A stretch of DNA of 64,000 bases from Bacteroidota bacterium (GTDB taxonomy: Bacteria > Bacteroidota > Bacteroidia > Palsa-965), in assembly GCA_016194975.1 (NCBI GenBank), contig JACQAM010000008.1, positions 124,001-188,000 on the forward strand. Reading direction: 5' to 3'. Shown here piece by piece: positions 33,016-43,317 of this stretch; position 1 is the first letter of the stretch; each line of letters opens with the position of its first letter. The notes under the pieces were generated by a model. It was not told the origin of the DNA. It ran no database searches and saw nothing but the letters and a program-made list of their open reading frames with translations. The translations under genes were made by a program, and so were the position numbers.

Positions 33016-36000
33016 ATGGCTAACGAAACAAAATACTGGAAAGGACTCGCTCACCTGAAAAACGAACAGAAGTTCGTAGAGAAGAATCAGAACGAGTTTG
33101 CAGAATATATTCCGGTAGAGGAATTCATCAGCGACAAAAAAACACTGGAATCTTCTTCCACCAATCGCCGCGATTTTCTCAAGTTCCTCGGATTCTCCAC
33201 AGTAGCAGCAACACTCGCTGCCTGCGAAACCCCTGTTGTAAAAGCAATTCCTTACGTTCAGCGGCCCGAAGATGTTATTCCCGGTGTAGCCAACTGGTAT
33301 GCTTCTACATTTTTCGACGGACATGATTTTGCTTCTATTCTTATCAAAACGCGCGAAGGCCGGCCCATAAAACTTGAAGCGAATCCATTATCAAAAATAA
33401 CAGGAAGCGGTAATGCAAAAGGAAGAGGCGGATTGAATGCACGCGTGCAGTCCTCCGTTCTTTCATTGTATGATTCAACGAGAGTACAATGTCCAATGAT
33501 GAAATCGGGCAACGCATGGGTTTCAAAAAACTGGAAAGACATTGACACCGAGATCGGCGCTAAACTGGCGCAGTCAAAAGGCATTGCAATTATTTCTTCA
33601 TCGATCGAATCACCTTCAACCCGGGCTTCCATTGCGGAATTTGCTTCTAAGTACAAGAATGTTCGCCATGTGATGTATGATGCAATTTCTTATTCTGGAA
33701 TTCTCAAAGCAAATAATTCTTCCTTCGGAAAAGCGTTCGTTCCGACTTATAGTTTTGATAAAGCTGATGTGATTGTTTCTCTTGGTTGCGATTTTCTGGT
33801 GAACTGGGTTTCTCCGGTCGAGCATGCGCGCCAGTATGCGATGGGAAGAAAAGTAGGCGGCGATAAAAAAACAATGTCGAAACATTTCCAGTTCGAATCC
33901 ATTCTTTCTGTTACGGGATCTAATGCAGATGAACGTTTCCCTGTGAAACCTTCGCAGTTGGGAGCAGTCGCACTTGGAATTCTCGCTGGTGTTGGTGGAT
34001 CGGTTTCTGCTCCATCGGTTATGCAGAAAGAAGTCGGAAAAGTTTCGGACGCTCTTAAAAATGCAAAAGGGAAAGCACTTGTTGTTTGCGGTTCCAATGA
34101 TCCTGCTGTGCAATTAGTGGTGAATGAGATCAACAAAGCACTCAATGCTTATGGCACAACTATCAGCACGGATGTGATTGATCTTACTCACCAGGGCGAT
34201 GATGCTGCAATGAAAAAAGTAGTCGATGATTTCGGCGGCACTATTGACACTGTTATTTTCTATAATTCAAATCCTGCTTACACTGCTCCGGCTGCATTGA
34301 AGTTTGAAGAGGCAATGAAAAAACTTTCCTGCCGGATTTCTTTTTCAGGTCACAAAGATGAAACGGCCGTGATGTGCGATTATATTTGCCCGGATCATCA
34401 TTACCTCGAAGCATGGAATGATCATTATCCGCGAACGAAGCAATATAATTTACAGCAACCGGGAATTCGCCCGCTCTTCAGCACGCGCCACGCGCAGGAA
34501 ACTTTACTTATCTGGGCAGGGAATAATTCCGATTATCATTCTTACCTGCAGAAAAACTGGAATGCAGATATTTTCGGAATGCAGAATTCCTTCGGTGATT
34601 TCACTGCGTTCTGGAATAATTCTGTTCGTGATGGTGTTGTCGAATTAGTGCTCACACAAATGCCGGTAGTGGCAGATCCCCAGGTGAAACCTGCTAAGAA
34701 TAATAAAAAGCCGGCTGCCGATTCTATTGCGGATGCTCAGTCAGCAATGGCGGCTCATGTTGCAACCATGATGCCTGCAATGGATTCCGTTTCATTCACC
34801 GGTGGAATATTGACGCTTAATGACGCAGTTTCCCAGATCAATTCTGTAAAAGGCGGAAAATATGAATTGACAATTTATCAGAAAACTTCAATGGGATCTG
34901 GAAATCAATCACAGAATCCGTGGTTACAGGAAATGCCTGATCCGATCACCAAGATCACCTGGGATAATTATATTACCATGCATCCGCTTGATGTGAAGTC
35001 CATGAATCTCTTCGGACTTCTTGAGGATGATGATCTGCTTGTTCGCTTTGATGAAATAGAAGATCAGCTTGATGTTGCTGAAGTAACTGCTAACGGACAA
35101 AAAATAAAACTTCCGGTGTGGTTTCAGCCCGGACAGGCGCGCGGTACCATTGGTATTGCGGTGGGTTATGGAAGAAAAGGTTTTAATGAAATCATAGATG
35201 GAGTCGGGCAGAATATTTATCCTTCTGTAAGCTGGAACGAAACTGCCGGCACTATGAATTATGATGTTTATGATGTAAGCATTGCCGATTCAGGCGATGA
35301 TAAACACCAGATCGCATCTACCCAGGTTCATTCTACGATCATGGGTCGTAATGAAGATCTTCTTCGCGAAACAAATCTTGCTTCCTATGCAAAAGATGAG
35401 CGTGCAGGAAATCCTTTGCCGATGATGCACACTTACGCAGGAGAAAAAAATCCGGAGGATGTGAATCTCTGGAATAGTTTCGAACGGCCGAATCATAAAT
35501 GGGCATTAGCCATCGATCTTAATTCCTGCATTGGATGTGGTGCATGTGTGGTAAGTTGTAATGCAGAAAATAATATTGCGGTTGTTGGGAAAGACCAGGT
35601 TCGCAAAAGCCGCGAAATGCATTGGATGCGAATCGATCGTTACTACAGCAGTCATGTGAATAAAGAGGAAGAGCAGGAAAAAGGCGATATGGGAACGAGA
35701 GAATTGTATCGTAAAATGGAAAGCCCGGAATTTGATAATCCAAAAGTTGTTTTCCAACCGCTCATGTGCCAGCATTGCAATCACGCTCCGTGCGAAACAG
35801 TTTGCCCGGTTCTTGCCACCACGCACAGTACAGAAGGTTTGAACCAGATGGTTTACAACCGTTGCGTAGGTACTCGTTATTGCGCGAATAACTGCCCTTT
35901 CAAAGTTCGTCGCTTCAATTGGTTCAACTATAACGAATATTATTTGTTCAAAGGAATTAATCCTACACAGGATACACTCGCCAGCATGGTATTGAATCCT

Positions 36001-36309
36001 GATGTGGTGGTTCGCACACGTGGAGTAATGGAAAAATGTTCGATGTGCGTGCAGCGTATTCAGGCGGGAAAACTAGACGCGAAAAAAGCCGGACGTCGCC
36101 CGATCGACGGAGACATTCAAACTGCATGTACTCAATCCTGTCCGACAAACGCAATTATTTTCGGCGATCTCAACGACGAGAAAAGTGAAATTTCACAATG
36201 GGAACAATCAGGACGTAAATTCGAAATGCTCGAAGAGATTGGTATTCGCCCTTCTGTATTCTATCTCACAAAAATCTGGAATCGCGAAGATGAAAAGGCA
36301 CATGTTTAA
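33016..36309 (+). CDS. actB: Alternative complex III subunit B, molybdopterin-oxidoreductase-like and Fe-S fusion (ActB)
   Basis: 1097 residues, in one chain the molybdopterin-like part and the iron-sulfur part. A twin-arginine-like signal (RRDFLKFLGFSTVAATLAAC, residues 51-70) ends in a Cys that could be lipidated. The middle (about 75-800) resembles molybdopterin oxidoreductases but, as in this family, probably binds no molybdopterin. The C-terminal ferredoxin-like part carries Cys clusters at about 837 (CIGCGACVVSC), 918 (CQHCNHAPCETVCP), then RYCANNCP and, near 1008-1042, CSMCVQR and CTQSCP: four cubanes expected, three or four seen. Followed by actC at a short gap. Confidence 0.93.
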   Translation: MANETKYWKGLAHLKNEQKFVEKNQNEFAEYIPVEEFISDKKTLESSSTNRRDFLKFLGFSTVAATLAACETPVVKAIPYVQRPEDVIPGVANWYASTFFDGHDFASILIKTREGRPIKLEANPLSKITGSGNAKGRGGLNARVQSSVLSLYDSTRVQCPMMKSGNAWVSKNWKDIDTEIGAKLAQSKGIAIISSSIESPSTRASIAEFASKYKNVRHVMYDAISYSGILKANNSSFGKAFVPTYSFDKADVIVSLGCDFLVNWVSPVEHARQYAMGRKVGGDKKTMSKHFQFESILSVTGSNADERFPVKPSQLGAVALGILAGVGGSVSAPSVMQKEVGKVSDALKNAKGKALVVCGSNDPAVQLVVNEINKALNAYGTTISTDVIDLTHQGDDAAMKKVVDDFGGTIDTVIFYNSNPAYTAPAALKFEEAMKKLSCRISFSGHKDETAVMCDYICPDHHYLEAWNDHYPRTKQYNLQQPGIRPLFSTRHAQETLLIWAGNNSDYHSYLQKNWNADIFGMQNSFGDFTAFWNNSVRDGVVELVLTQMPVVADPQVKPAKNNKKPAADSIADAQSAMAAHVATMMPAMDSVSFTGGILTLNDAVSQINSVKGGKYELTIYQKTSMGSGNQSQNPWLQEMPDPITKITWDNYITMHPLDVKSMNLFGLLEDDDLLVRFDEIEDQLDVAEVTANGQKIKLPVWFQPGQARGTIGIAVGYGRKGFNEIIDGVGQNIYPSVSWNETAGTMNYDVYDVSIADSGDDKHQIASTQVHSTIMGRNEDLLRETNLASYAKDERAGNPLPMMHTYAGEKNPEDVNLWNSFERPNHKWALAIDLNSCIGCGACVVSCNAENNIAVVGKDQVRKSREMHWMRIDRYYSSHVNKEEEQEKGDMGTRELYRKMESPEFDNPKVVFQPLMCQHCNHAPCETVCPVLATTHSTEGLNQMVYNRCVGTRYCANNCPFKVRRFNWFNYNEYYLFKGINPTQDTLASMVLNPDVVVRTRGVMEKCSMCVQRIQAGKLDAKKAGRRPIDGDIQTACTQSCPTNAIIFGDLNDEKSEISQWEQSGRKFEMLEEIGIRPSVFYLTKIWNREDEKAHV

Positions 36310-36335
36310 TTGATGAACTGAAATAAAAGAAAAAT

Positions 36336-37754
36336 ATGCAACATCATGAATCTTCGCTAAGAGACCCGCTTATACTCGGTGAGAAAAATTATCACGAGAT
36401 CACAGCCGAGATCGCCAAACCGATAGAAGGGAAAGCGAACACCTACTGGAAAATAGTTTTCACTATTGCCGTCACCGGAATGATTTGGGGTTTCAGTTGT
36501 CTTGCTTATACACTCGGAACCGGAATCGGTCAGTGGGGTGCAAATAAAACAGTAGGTTGGGCATGGGACATTACAAATTTCGTTTGGTGGATCGGTATTG
36601 GTCACGCGGGAACTCTTATTTCGGCAGTGCTTCTTTTATTCCGTCAGAAATGGCGCATGGGAATTAATCGCTCGGCAGAAGCAATGACAATTTTCGCCGT
36701 GATGTGCGCAGCAGTTTTTGTTACGATGCACACTGGAAGGCCGTGGCTCGATTACTGGTTGTTTCCACATGCCAATCAATTCGGTTCGCTCTGGGTAAAT
36801 TTCAATTCTCCTTTGATGTGGGACGTTTTTGCGGTTTCAACTTATTTCACCATTTCACTTGTATTCTGGTATCTCGGACTTATTCCTGATTTCGGTGCTA
36901 TCCGTGATCGTTTCAAAGTGCAGGGAAAACCAATGCAGGAAAAAATTTATCGCATTCTTAGTTTTGGCTGGAGCGGACGCGCGCGCGACTGGTCGCGATT
37001 CGAAGAAGTTTCTCTTGTGCTCGCGGGAATTTCAACTCCGCTTGTGTTTTCAGTTCACTCCATAGTATCCATGGACTTTGCAACGTCTATTGTTCCGGGT
37101 TGGCATACCACGATCTTCCCTCCTTATTTCGTTGCCGGTGCTATCTTCTCCGGTTTTGCAATGGTGCAGACACTAATTCTCATTATGCGGAAAGTTCTGA
37201 ACCTCGAACATTATATCACCATCCAGCATATTGAAATGATGAATATCATCATCACACTTACAGGATCAATGGTTGGAGTTGCCTATCTCTCTGAACTTTT
37301 TATTTCCTGGTACAGTGGAGTGGAATATGAAGGATATGCATTCATGAATCGTGCAACAGGTCCTTACTGGTGGAGCTATTGGGGAATGATGACCTGCAAC
37401 GTGGTTTCACCGCAATTGTACTGGATCAAAAAGATCCGCACAAGCCTGCTGGCATCTTTCTTCCTTTCTATTGTTGTGAATATCGGAATGTGGTTCGAAC
37501 GTTTTGTGATCATCGTTACTTCCGTTCACCGCGATTACGTTCCATCGTCATGGACAATGTATCATCCTACCTGGGTGGAGATCGGAATTTTCATTGGAAC
37601 TATTGGATTTTTCTTCACGTGTTTTCTTTTATTCGCACGCACCTTCCCTGTTATTGCTTTAAGCGAATTGAAAACCATTCTGAAATCATCGGGGGAAGAA
37701 TACAAGAATAAACGCGCCAAGGCAAAAGCCCAGGTTGCAGAAGTTCAACATTAA
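36336..37754 (+). CDS. actC: Alternative complex III subunit C, NrfD/PsrC-like quinol-binding membrane protein (ActC)
   Basis: 472 residues, about ten membrane helices, member of the NrfD/PsrC family that binds quinol. Clear helices include IVFTIAVTGMIWGFSCLAY, WIGIGHAGTLISAVLLLF, AEAMTIFAVMCAAVFVTMHT, VFAVSTYFTISLVFWYLGLI and WVEIGIFIGTIGFFFTCFLL. GHAGTLISAVLLLFRQKWR and GRPWLDYWLFPHANQFGSLW are typical. It would transfer quinol electrons to the Fe-S clusters of ActB. Located 26 bases after actB; actD follows by 24. Confidence 0.95.
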   Translation: MQHHESSLRDPLILGEKNYHEITAEIAKPIEGKANTYWKIVFTIAVTGMIWGFSCLAYTLGTGIGQWGANKTVGWAWDITNFVWWIGIGHAGTLISAVLLLFRQKWRMGINRSAEAMTIFAVMCAAVFVTMHTGRPWLDYWLFPHANQFGSLWVNFNSPLMWDVFAVSTYFTISLVFWYLGLIPDFGAIRDRFKVQGKPMQEKIYRILSFGWSGRARDWSRFEEVSLVLAGISTPLVFSVHSIVSMDFATSIVPGWHTTIFPPYFVAGAIFSGFAMVQTLILIMRKVLNLEHYITIQHIEMMNIIITLTGSMVGVAYLSELFISWYSGVEYEGYAFMNRATGPYWWSYWGMMTCNVVSPQLYWIKKIRTSLLASFFLSIVVNIGMWFERFVIIVTSVHRDYVPSSWTMYHPTWVEIGIFIGTIGFFFTCFLLFARTFPVIALSELKTILKSSGEEYKNKRAKAKAQVAEVQH

Positions 37755-37778
37755 TAAACGGAGCTGAACAAAAAAATT

Positions 37779-38300
37779 ATGACAGCCACCAAAACAATAC
37801 ACGGAATTTACGACGACGAAGATCGTCTCGTAGACGGAGCGAAACAACTTCGCTCCAATCACATCAAAGTGAAAGATGTTTTTTCTCCTTTCCCGATTCA
37901 TGGTATCGATGAGATCATCGGTATACCGCGCACACGTATCGCGATATGCGCTTTCATTTACGGAATCACCGGAACTTCTCTTGCCATTCTTATGACCTGG
38001 TACATGATGGTGAGCGACTGGGCAACCGACGTGGGTGGCAAACCGAGTTTCTGGTATTACATGAACTGGCCTGCATTCATTCCTGTCACATTCGAACTTA
38101 CTGTGTTTTGCGCAGGACACGGAATGGCATTGACATTTTTATTGCGCAGTTGGTTGCTGCCGGGCGTTTCACCGAAAAATCCGGATCCGCGTACCACTGA
38201 TGATAAATTCATGATGTGCATTGAAGTAAAAGCAGAAGATGAATCAAGGATCGTATCCCTTCTTCGTAATTCAGGTGCCAGCGAAGTGAATGTCATTTGA
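37779..38300 (+). CDS. actD: Alternative complex III subunit D (DUF3341)
   Basis: 173 residues, two membrane helices (about 50-75, IAICAFIYGITGTSLAILMT, and about 88-118, PAFIPVTFELTVFCAGHGMA). The soluble N-terminus has DRLVDGAKQLRSNHIKVKDV and FPIHGIDEIIGIPRT, the family pattern. It has no cofactor motif and is a structural subunit of the complex, by family knowledge. The C-terminal tail ends EASEVNVI-like with conserved Glu residues. Confidence 0.93.
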   Translation: MTATKTIHGIYDDEDRLVDGAKQLRSNHIKVKDVFSPFPIHGIDEIIGIPRTRIAICAFIYGITGTSLAILMTWYMMVSDWATDVGGKPSFWYYMNWPAFIPVTFELTVFCAGHGMALTFLLRSWLLPGVSPKNPDPRTTDDKFMMCIEVKAEDESRIVSLLRNSGASEVNVI

Positions 38301-38318
38301 TCGCCAAAGAAATAAAAG

Positions 38319-39020
38319 ATGAAAAAAACAAAATATAATTTGCTCGCGATCGGCTCTGTTGCTTTTACAACGGCCCTGTTGCTGAACGCATGCGTACTCG
38401 AAAATCCGGATAGCCCGGGCTGGGAATATTTTCCAGATATGTATCGCAGTCCTTCAGTTGAAACCAACGGCGTTAATCCGTGGAATACAAAAGACAGCAG
38501 CATGATGGGAAATATGTTACCACCGGAAGGAACTATTCCGCTTGGATTTATTCCTTTCCCTTATGCAAATACTCCTGAAGGAGATTCACTCGCCTCTAAA
38601 TTCTGGAAGCGCCCCGATAATATTCCGCTGAATGATTCTGTGGAAAATGTCGGCAAATTTCTTTTCGAACGTAATTGCATTTATTGTCACGGCGCTGCCG
38701 GCGATGGACAAGGGCCACTGGTAACGAGCGGAAAATATGGAGCAGTTCCTCCTAATTATGTGCAGAAATACAATGATGGAATTCTCACCGACGGACATAT
38801 TTATCACGTGATCACTTACGGAAAAGGAAACATGGGTTCGCATGCTACACAACTAACTCCTGAAGAACGCTGGACGGTGATCGAGTATGTACAAAAACTT
38901 GGCCGCGGTGGAAAATCTCTTACTGATTATCAGAAAGAACTCAACGCAAAAAAAACCGCTGACGATTCTCTCGCTGCAAAGAATGGGAATAAACTTGTAG
39001 CCGTGAAAAACCCGAAATAA
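38319..39020 (+). CDS. actE: Alternative complex III subunit E, monoheme cytochrome c lipoprotein (ActE)
   Basis: 233 residues, a single heme c site (FERNCIYCHGAAGDGQG, axial Met probably in GNMGSHATQLT). The N-terminus has a lipoprotein-like signal (LAIGSVAFTTALLLNAC, then VLENPDSPGWEY), and MYRSPSVETN is typical of the family. It probably hands electrons to the acceptor cytochrome or the oxidase downstream. Low-complexity Lys/Asp-rich tail. Eighteen bases after actD. Confidence 0.94.
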   Translation: MKKTKYNLLAIGSVAFTTALLLNACVLENPDSPGWEYFPDMYRSPSVETNGVNPWNTKDSSMMGNMLPPEGTIPLGFIPFPYANTPEGDSLASKFWKRPDNIPLNDSVENVGKFLFERNCIYCHGAAGDGQGPLVTSGKYGAVPPNYVQKYNDGILTDGHIYHVITYGKGNMGSHATQLTPEERWTVIEYVQKLGRGGKSLTDYQKELNAKKTADDSLAAKNGNKLVAVKNPK

Positions 39021-39041
39021 TCAATACAGAATTCTGCAACT

Positions 39042-40310
39042 ATGAGCCATATCAATCTGAATAACCTGACCTATAATTTTTCGCAGAAGGCACAGCGAAA
39101 CCTGATGATCGTTTGCGGTGTGGGTATACTGCTGCTGATTCTCGGAATTGTTTTCCGCCACGCACCGGAAGTTGCCAATGGAGAAGCAATGAGCGATCCG
39201 CAGGCAACACTGGGTCAGCGTTTGTGGGCAAATCTTCTTGTGAATAGTTATTTCTTCGGTGGAATTGCATTGGGCGCAACATTTTTCTATGCACTGCAAT
39301 ATGCCGCACAAACTTCATGGAGTACAGTTTTCATGCGTGTGTTCAGTGCAATCAGTTCTTTTCTTCCAATAGGTTTAGTGCTGATCTTTCTTATTCTTCT
39401 CTGCGGAAGAATGGGACTTCACCATCTTTATCCATGGCAGGATCCAAGCGTGTATGATAAAACCAGTCCGAACTTCGATCCTTTATTGAATCACAAGCAT
39501 CCTTATTTTTCCGATGCATTCTTCTGGGGAAGAACGATCGTGTTCATGGGCGGTTACTGGTGGTACCAGATGTGGACCAGAAAAAATGCACTTGCCGAAG
39601 ACATGATGAATGAACAGAATGCTGCAGCGAACTGGGCGAAGAATCTGAAAAATGCAGCCATCTTCCTCGTGTTCTTCGGATTCTCTTCTTCAGTTTTTTC
39701 ATGGGATGTGATGATGTCGGTCGATACGCATTGGTACAGCACACTTTTCGGATGGTATAATTTTGCAGGATGGTGGCTCGGAGCAATCATCGTTTCAAAT
39801 CTTCTTGTGATGCATCTCAAATCGCGCGATCAGTTTGAATTTGTGAATCCAAGTCACGTACACGATCTCGGGAAATGGATGTTTGCCATTTCATTCCTCT
39901 GGACCTATTTGTGGTTTGCACAATTCATGCTCATCTGGTATTCAAATATTCCGGAAGAAGTAGTTTACTATCAGCAGCGGTGGGAACAGTATCGCGGACT
40001 TTTCTGGGTAACCATGATCGTCAATTTTGCTTTCCCGATGCTGGTACTCATGTCGCGCGATGCAAAACGGAATAAATCATTCCTGCTTTTTGTTGCATTG
40101 CTCATCCTGTTTTTCCACTGGACAGATACTTTCCTTATGGTTATGCCCGGTAGTGTTTCATCGAACTGGGGACTTGGCGGAATTGAAATCGGTATGTTCC
40201 TTTCCTTTGCATCCATCTTTACTTTCTGGATACTCCGGACACTTTCAAAAGCACCGATCCTGGCAAGAAATCATCCTATGCTCGAGGAAGGATTACATCA
40301 TCATGCATAA
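39042..40310 (+). CDS. actF: Alternative complex III subunit F, NrfD-like membrane protein (ActF)
   Basis: 422 residues, about ten membrane helices; second quinol-related membrane subunit, homologous to ActC but lacking the same quinol pocket in known structures. Helices include LMIVCGVGILLLILGIVF, NSYFFGGIALGATFFYALQY, IGLVLIFLILLCGRM and FAISFLWTYLWFAQFMLIWY. YSNIPEEVVYYQQRWEQYRG is a family hallmark. The last helix region is followed by a His-rich end (EEGLHHHA). Next gene is coxB. Confidence 0.94.
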   Translation: MSHINLNNLTYNFSQKAQRNLMIVCGVGILLLILGIVFRHAPEVANGEAMSDPQATLGQRLWANLLVNSYFFGGIALGATFFYALQYAAQTSWSTVFMRVFSAISSFLPIGLVLIFLILLCGRMGLHHLYPWQDPSVYDKTSPNFDPLLNHKHPYFSDAFFWGRTIVFMGGYWWYQMWTRKNALAEDMMNEQNAAANWAKNLKNAAIFLVFFGFSSSVFSWDVMMSVDTHWYSTLFGWYNFAGWWLGAIIVSNLLVMHLKSRDQFEFVNPSHVHDLGKWMFAISFLWTYLWFAQFMLIWYSNIPEEVVYYQQRWEQYRGLFWVTMIVNFAFPMLVLMSRDAKRNKSFLLFVALLILFFHWTDTFLMVMPGSVSSNWGLGGIEIGMFLSFASIFTFWILRTLSKAPILARNHPMLEEGLHHHA

Positions 40311-40343
40311 AATATTTTTTTCAATAGAATAATTGTACACACT

Positions 40344-41363
40344 ATGCAATACCTGATCTACCTGATACTGATTCTCGCCGTTGCCGCCATGTGGCAATTT
40401 GTGCGCGTCGTGGAATTTTCCGCCAAGCTGAAAGGAATCGATCCGAATAAAGTCACGGAACGCGATAACCGTATGAACGGCCGTCTTATGATGGTATTCT
40501 ATTTCTGGCTGATGGCATTTTTCGTATGGCAATTCTATTCCTACAAAGATCGTCTGCTTCCACAATCAGGTTCTTATCATGGAGAGGAGATCGACTGGTT
40601 GCTGAATTTCAATTTCGTTATCGTCATCATCATTTTTGTGATCACCAACTTCACGCTCTTTTACATGGGCTGGAAATATTATGGACGCGACGGACAAAAA
40701 GCACATTATTACACACACAACAATCGTCTCGAAATGGCATGGACAGGAGTTCCTGCTGTTGTTTTGTTCGTGATCATTTTCCTCGGAATCCGTTTGTGGA
40801 ATACAACAATGGATGCTCCTGCTAAAGGAACACGCATAGTTGAAATTTATGCACGTCAGTTTCAATGGTCGATCCGCTATTCCGGGAATGATAATATTCT
40901 TGGTAAAGCAAATTATCTTCTGATCCAGGGCGCCAACGAACTCGGACTTGATTCTACAGATAAGAATGGATATGATGATGTGATTGTGAATGGACCGGCC
41001 GATACACTTTTCCTTCCGGTTGATGAAGAAGTGGATTTTCATATGCGATCGAGAGATGTTTTACATAGTGCATATTTTCCACACTTCCGCGCGCAGATGA
41101 ACGTGGTTCCGGGAATGGTGACGTATTTCCATTTCAAACCAAAATATACCACGAAGCAAATGCGCGAGATCACAAAAAATCCGCAATTCGATTATATTCT
41201 TCTCTGCAACAAGATCTGCGGTGCCAGTCACTGGAATATGCAAATGAAGATCGTGGTGGGAACAAGAAAAGAATATGATGATTTTATGAGCCGTCACAAA
41301 CCATTTTTCGACGGTAAAACGGAACCATCAATGACCGCACAGGTAACTACTAACCAAGATTAA
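40344..41363 (+). CDS. coxB: Cytochrome c oxidase subunit II
   Basis: 339 residues, longer than the roughly 250 of many subunits because of a 100-residue front with extra membrane helices. Helices at about 1-20, 55-73, 87-109 and 132-153. The CuA-binding domain holds FHMRSRDVLHSAYFPHFRAQ, then VPGMVTYFHFKP, and the CuA motif at C288, C292, H296, M299 (CNKICGASHWNMQMKIVV). It accepts electrons from cytochrome c or ActE and passes them to subunit I. No fused C-terminal cytochrome domain. Confidence 0.95.
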   Translation: MQYLIYLILILAVAAMWQFVRVVEFSAKLKGIDPNKVTERDNRMNGRLMMVFYFWLMAFFVWQFYSYKDRLLPQSGSYHGEEIDWLLNFNFVIVIIIFVITNFTLFYMGWKYYGRDGQKAHYYTHNNRLEMAWTGVPAVVLFVIIFLGIRLWNTTMDAPAKGTRIVEIYARQFQWSIRYSGNDNILGKANYLLIQGANELGLDSTDKNGYDDVIVNGPADTLFLPVDEEVDFHMRSRDVLHSAYFPHFRAQMNVVPGMVTYFHFKPKYTTKQMREITKNPQFDYILLCNKICGASHWNMQMKIVVGTRKEYDDFMSRHKPFFDGKTEPSMTAQVTTNQD

Positions 41364-41410
41364 CCGGTGAGCCCGTAAAGGCGCCGAATAAAAAACTAAA
41401 ATCAAAAACA

Positions 41411-43249
41411 ATGGCTGATAAGCACGCACACAGTGAGCTCCACGCACAAACATTAGAGCACGACGCGCATGTTCATCACGAACACGAAGATCATGGTGAT
41501 CATCACCAGAGCTTTATTCAGAAGTATGTGTTCAGCATGGATCATAAGGTCATCTCGCGCCAGTTTCTGATCACCGCAGTGATTATGGCGTGTGTGGCTA
41601 TGGTGATGTCTATTGTTTTCCGCTTGCAACTGGCATGGCCCGGAGAAAAATTTGCATTCATCAATGCAGTAATGGGAGACAAGTGGGGGAAAGACGGAGT
41701 TCTCAATCCGGATGCTTATCTCGCATTGATCACCATTCACGGAACGATCATGGTGTTCATGGTCCTCACTGGCGGATTGAGCGGAACATTTGCCAATCTT
41801 CTTATTCCTTACCAGGTTGGCGCACGCGATATGGCTTCCGGATTTCTGAATATGCTTTCGTACTGGTTCTTCTTCGCATCAAGTTTCATCATGTTCATTT
41901 CTCTTTTTGTTGAAGACGGAGCCGCTTCTGCAGGATGGACAGTTTATCCGCCGCTCTCTGCACTTCCGCAGGCAATAAAAGGATCCGGAACCGGAATGAC
42001 ATTGTGGTTAGTGTCCATGTCGTTGTTCATTGTTTCATCACTGCTCGGCGGATTGAACTACATCATCACGGTTATCAATCTTCGCACAAAAGGAATGAAG
42101 ATGACACGTCTTCCGCTTACAGTGTGGGCGATGTTTGTCACCGCAATTCTCGGTGTACTTTCTTTTCCTGTGCTTTTCTCCTGCGCTTTGTTGCTCATCT
42201 TCGATCGCAGTTTCGGAACAAGTTTTTATCTCTCCGATATTTATATTCAGAATCATCCGCTCGAACAATCCGGCGGAAGCCCGATCCTCTTCGAACATCT
42301 TTTCTGGTTCCTCGGCCACCCGGAAGTTTACATTATCATTCTTCCTGCGCTCGGACTTACTTCAGAAATCATTTCTGTCAATTCACGTAAACCGATCTTC
42401 GGCTATCGCGCAATGATCACTTCCATTCTCGCGATCGGATTTCTTTCTTTCATCGTTTGGGGTCACCACATGTTCATGACAGGAATGAATCCGTTCCTCG
42501 GTTCTGTTTTCGTTTTCACTACACTGCTCATTGCAATTCCTTCTGCGGTAAAAGCATTCAACTACATCACGACACTATGGAAAGGAAATTTACAATTCAC
42601 ACCGGCCATGCTTTTTGCCTGCGGACTCGTTTCAACTTTTATCAGTGGCGGTGTAACAGGAATTATTCTTGCTGACTCAACGCTCGACATTAATATTCAT
42701 GATACTTATTTTGTGGTTGCGCACTTCCACATTGTAATGGGAGTTTCTGCAATTCTCGGAATGCTCGCGGGAGTTTATCATTGGTTCCCGAAATTATTCC
42801 TGCGCCACATGAACAAGAATATGGGTTACATCCATTTCTGGATCACATTCGTGAGCGCTTACGGAGTATTTTTCCCGATGCACTTCCTCGGACTTTCCGG
42901 TGTGCCTCGAAGGTATTATCAGAATACTGCATTCCCGATGTTCGACAATCTCCAGGATATTAACGTGCTCATCACCTGGTTCGCAATTCTCGGCGCGTGC
43001 GGACAATTAATTTTCCTCTTCAACTTTTTCTACAGTATGTTCCGCGGACCTAAGTCAGTTCAGAATCCTTATGGATCGAACACGCTCGAGTGGACAACGC
43101 CAATGGCGCATACGCACGGAAACTGGCCGGGGCCTCTTCCCGAAGTTCATCGCTGGCCGTATGATTACAGCAAGCCCGGCGAAGAAAAAGATTTCATTCC
43201 GCAAACTGTTCCATTGCGTGCGGGCGAAGAAGATGGCGGCGGCCACTAA
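41411..43249 (+). CDS. coxA: Cytochrome c oxidase subunit I
   Basis: Heme-copper oxidase subunit that reduces oxygen to water and pumps protons; 612 residues, twelve or so membrane helices. Ligands in place: low-spin heme His in TIHGTIMVFMVLTGG, CuB His with the Tyr crosslink in GHPEVYIIILPALG, the His pair in VWGHHMFMTGM, and HDTYFVVAHFHIVMG for the hemes. GARDMASGFLNML matches the D-channel entrance region of A-type oxidases. The N-terminus is strongly His-rich (11 His in the first 32 residues), the tail Gly/His. Last gene of the respiratory operon; subunit III and the assembly genes are not in the window. Confidence 0.95.
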   Translation: MADKHAHSELHAQTLEHDAHVHHEHEDHGDHHQSFIQKYVFSMDHKVISRQFLITAVIMACVAMVMSIVFRLQLAWPGEKFAFINAVMGDKWGKDGVLNPDAYLALITIHGTIMVFMVLTGGLSGTFANLLIPYQVGARDMASGFLNMLSYWFFFASSFIMFISLFVEDGAASAGWTVYPPLSALPQAIKGSGTGMTLWLVSMSLFIVSSLLGGLNYIITVINLRTKGMKMTRLPLTVWAMFVTAILGVLSFPVLFSCALLLIFDRSFGTSFYLSDIYIQNHPLEQSGGSPILFEHLFWFLGHPEVYIIILPALGLTSEIISVNSRKPIFGYRAMITSILAIGFLSFIVWGHHMFMTGMNPFLGSVFVFTTLLIAIPSAVKAFNYITTLWKGNLQFTPAMLFACGLVSTFISGGVTGIILADSTLDINIHDTYFVVAHFHIVMGVSAILGMLAGVYHWFPKLFLRHMNKNMGYIHFWITFVSAYGVFFPMHFLGLSGVPRRYYQNTAFPMFDNLQDINVLITWFAILGACGQLIFLFNFFYSMFRGPKSVQNPYGSNTLEWTTPMAHTHGNWPGPLPEVHRWPYDYSKPGEEKDFIPQTVPLRAGEEDGGGH

Positions 43250-43266
43250 AAGAATTTCACAACTGG

Positions 43267-43300
43267 AAAGACTCTCTTCAACGGAGAGTCTTTTTTGTTT
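43267..43300 (+). terminator. Rho-independent terminator after coxA
   Basis: A perfect 10-base stem AAAGACTCTC / GAGAGTCTTT around a 7-base loop, followed by TTTTTTGTTT. It is the canonical end of the act-cox operon. Confidence 0.88.
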
Positions 43301-43317
43301 CAGGAAAAACTCTATGC

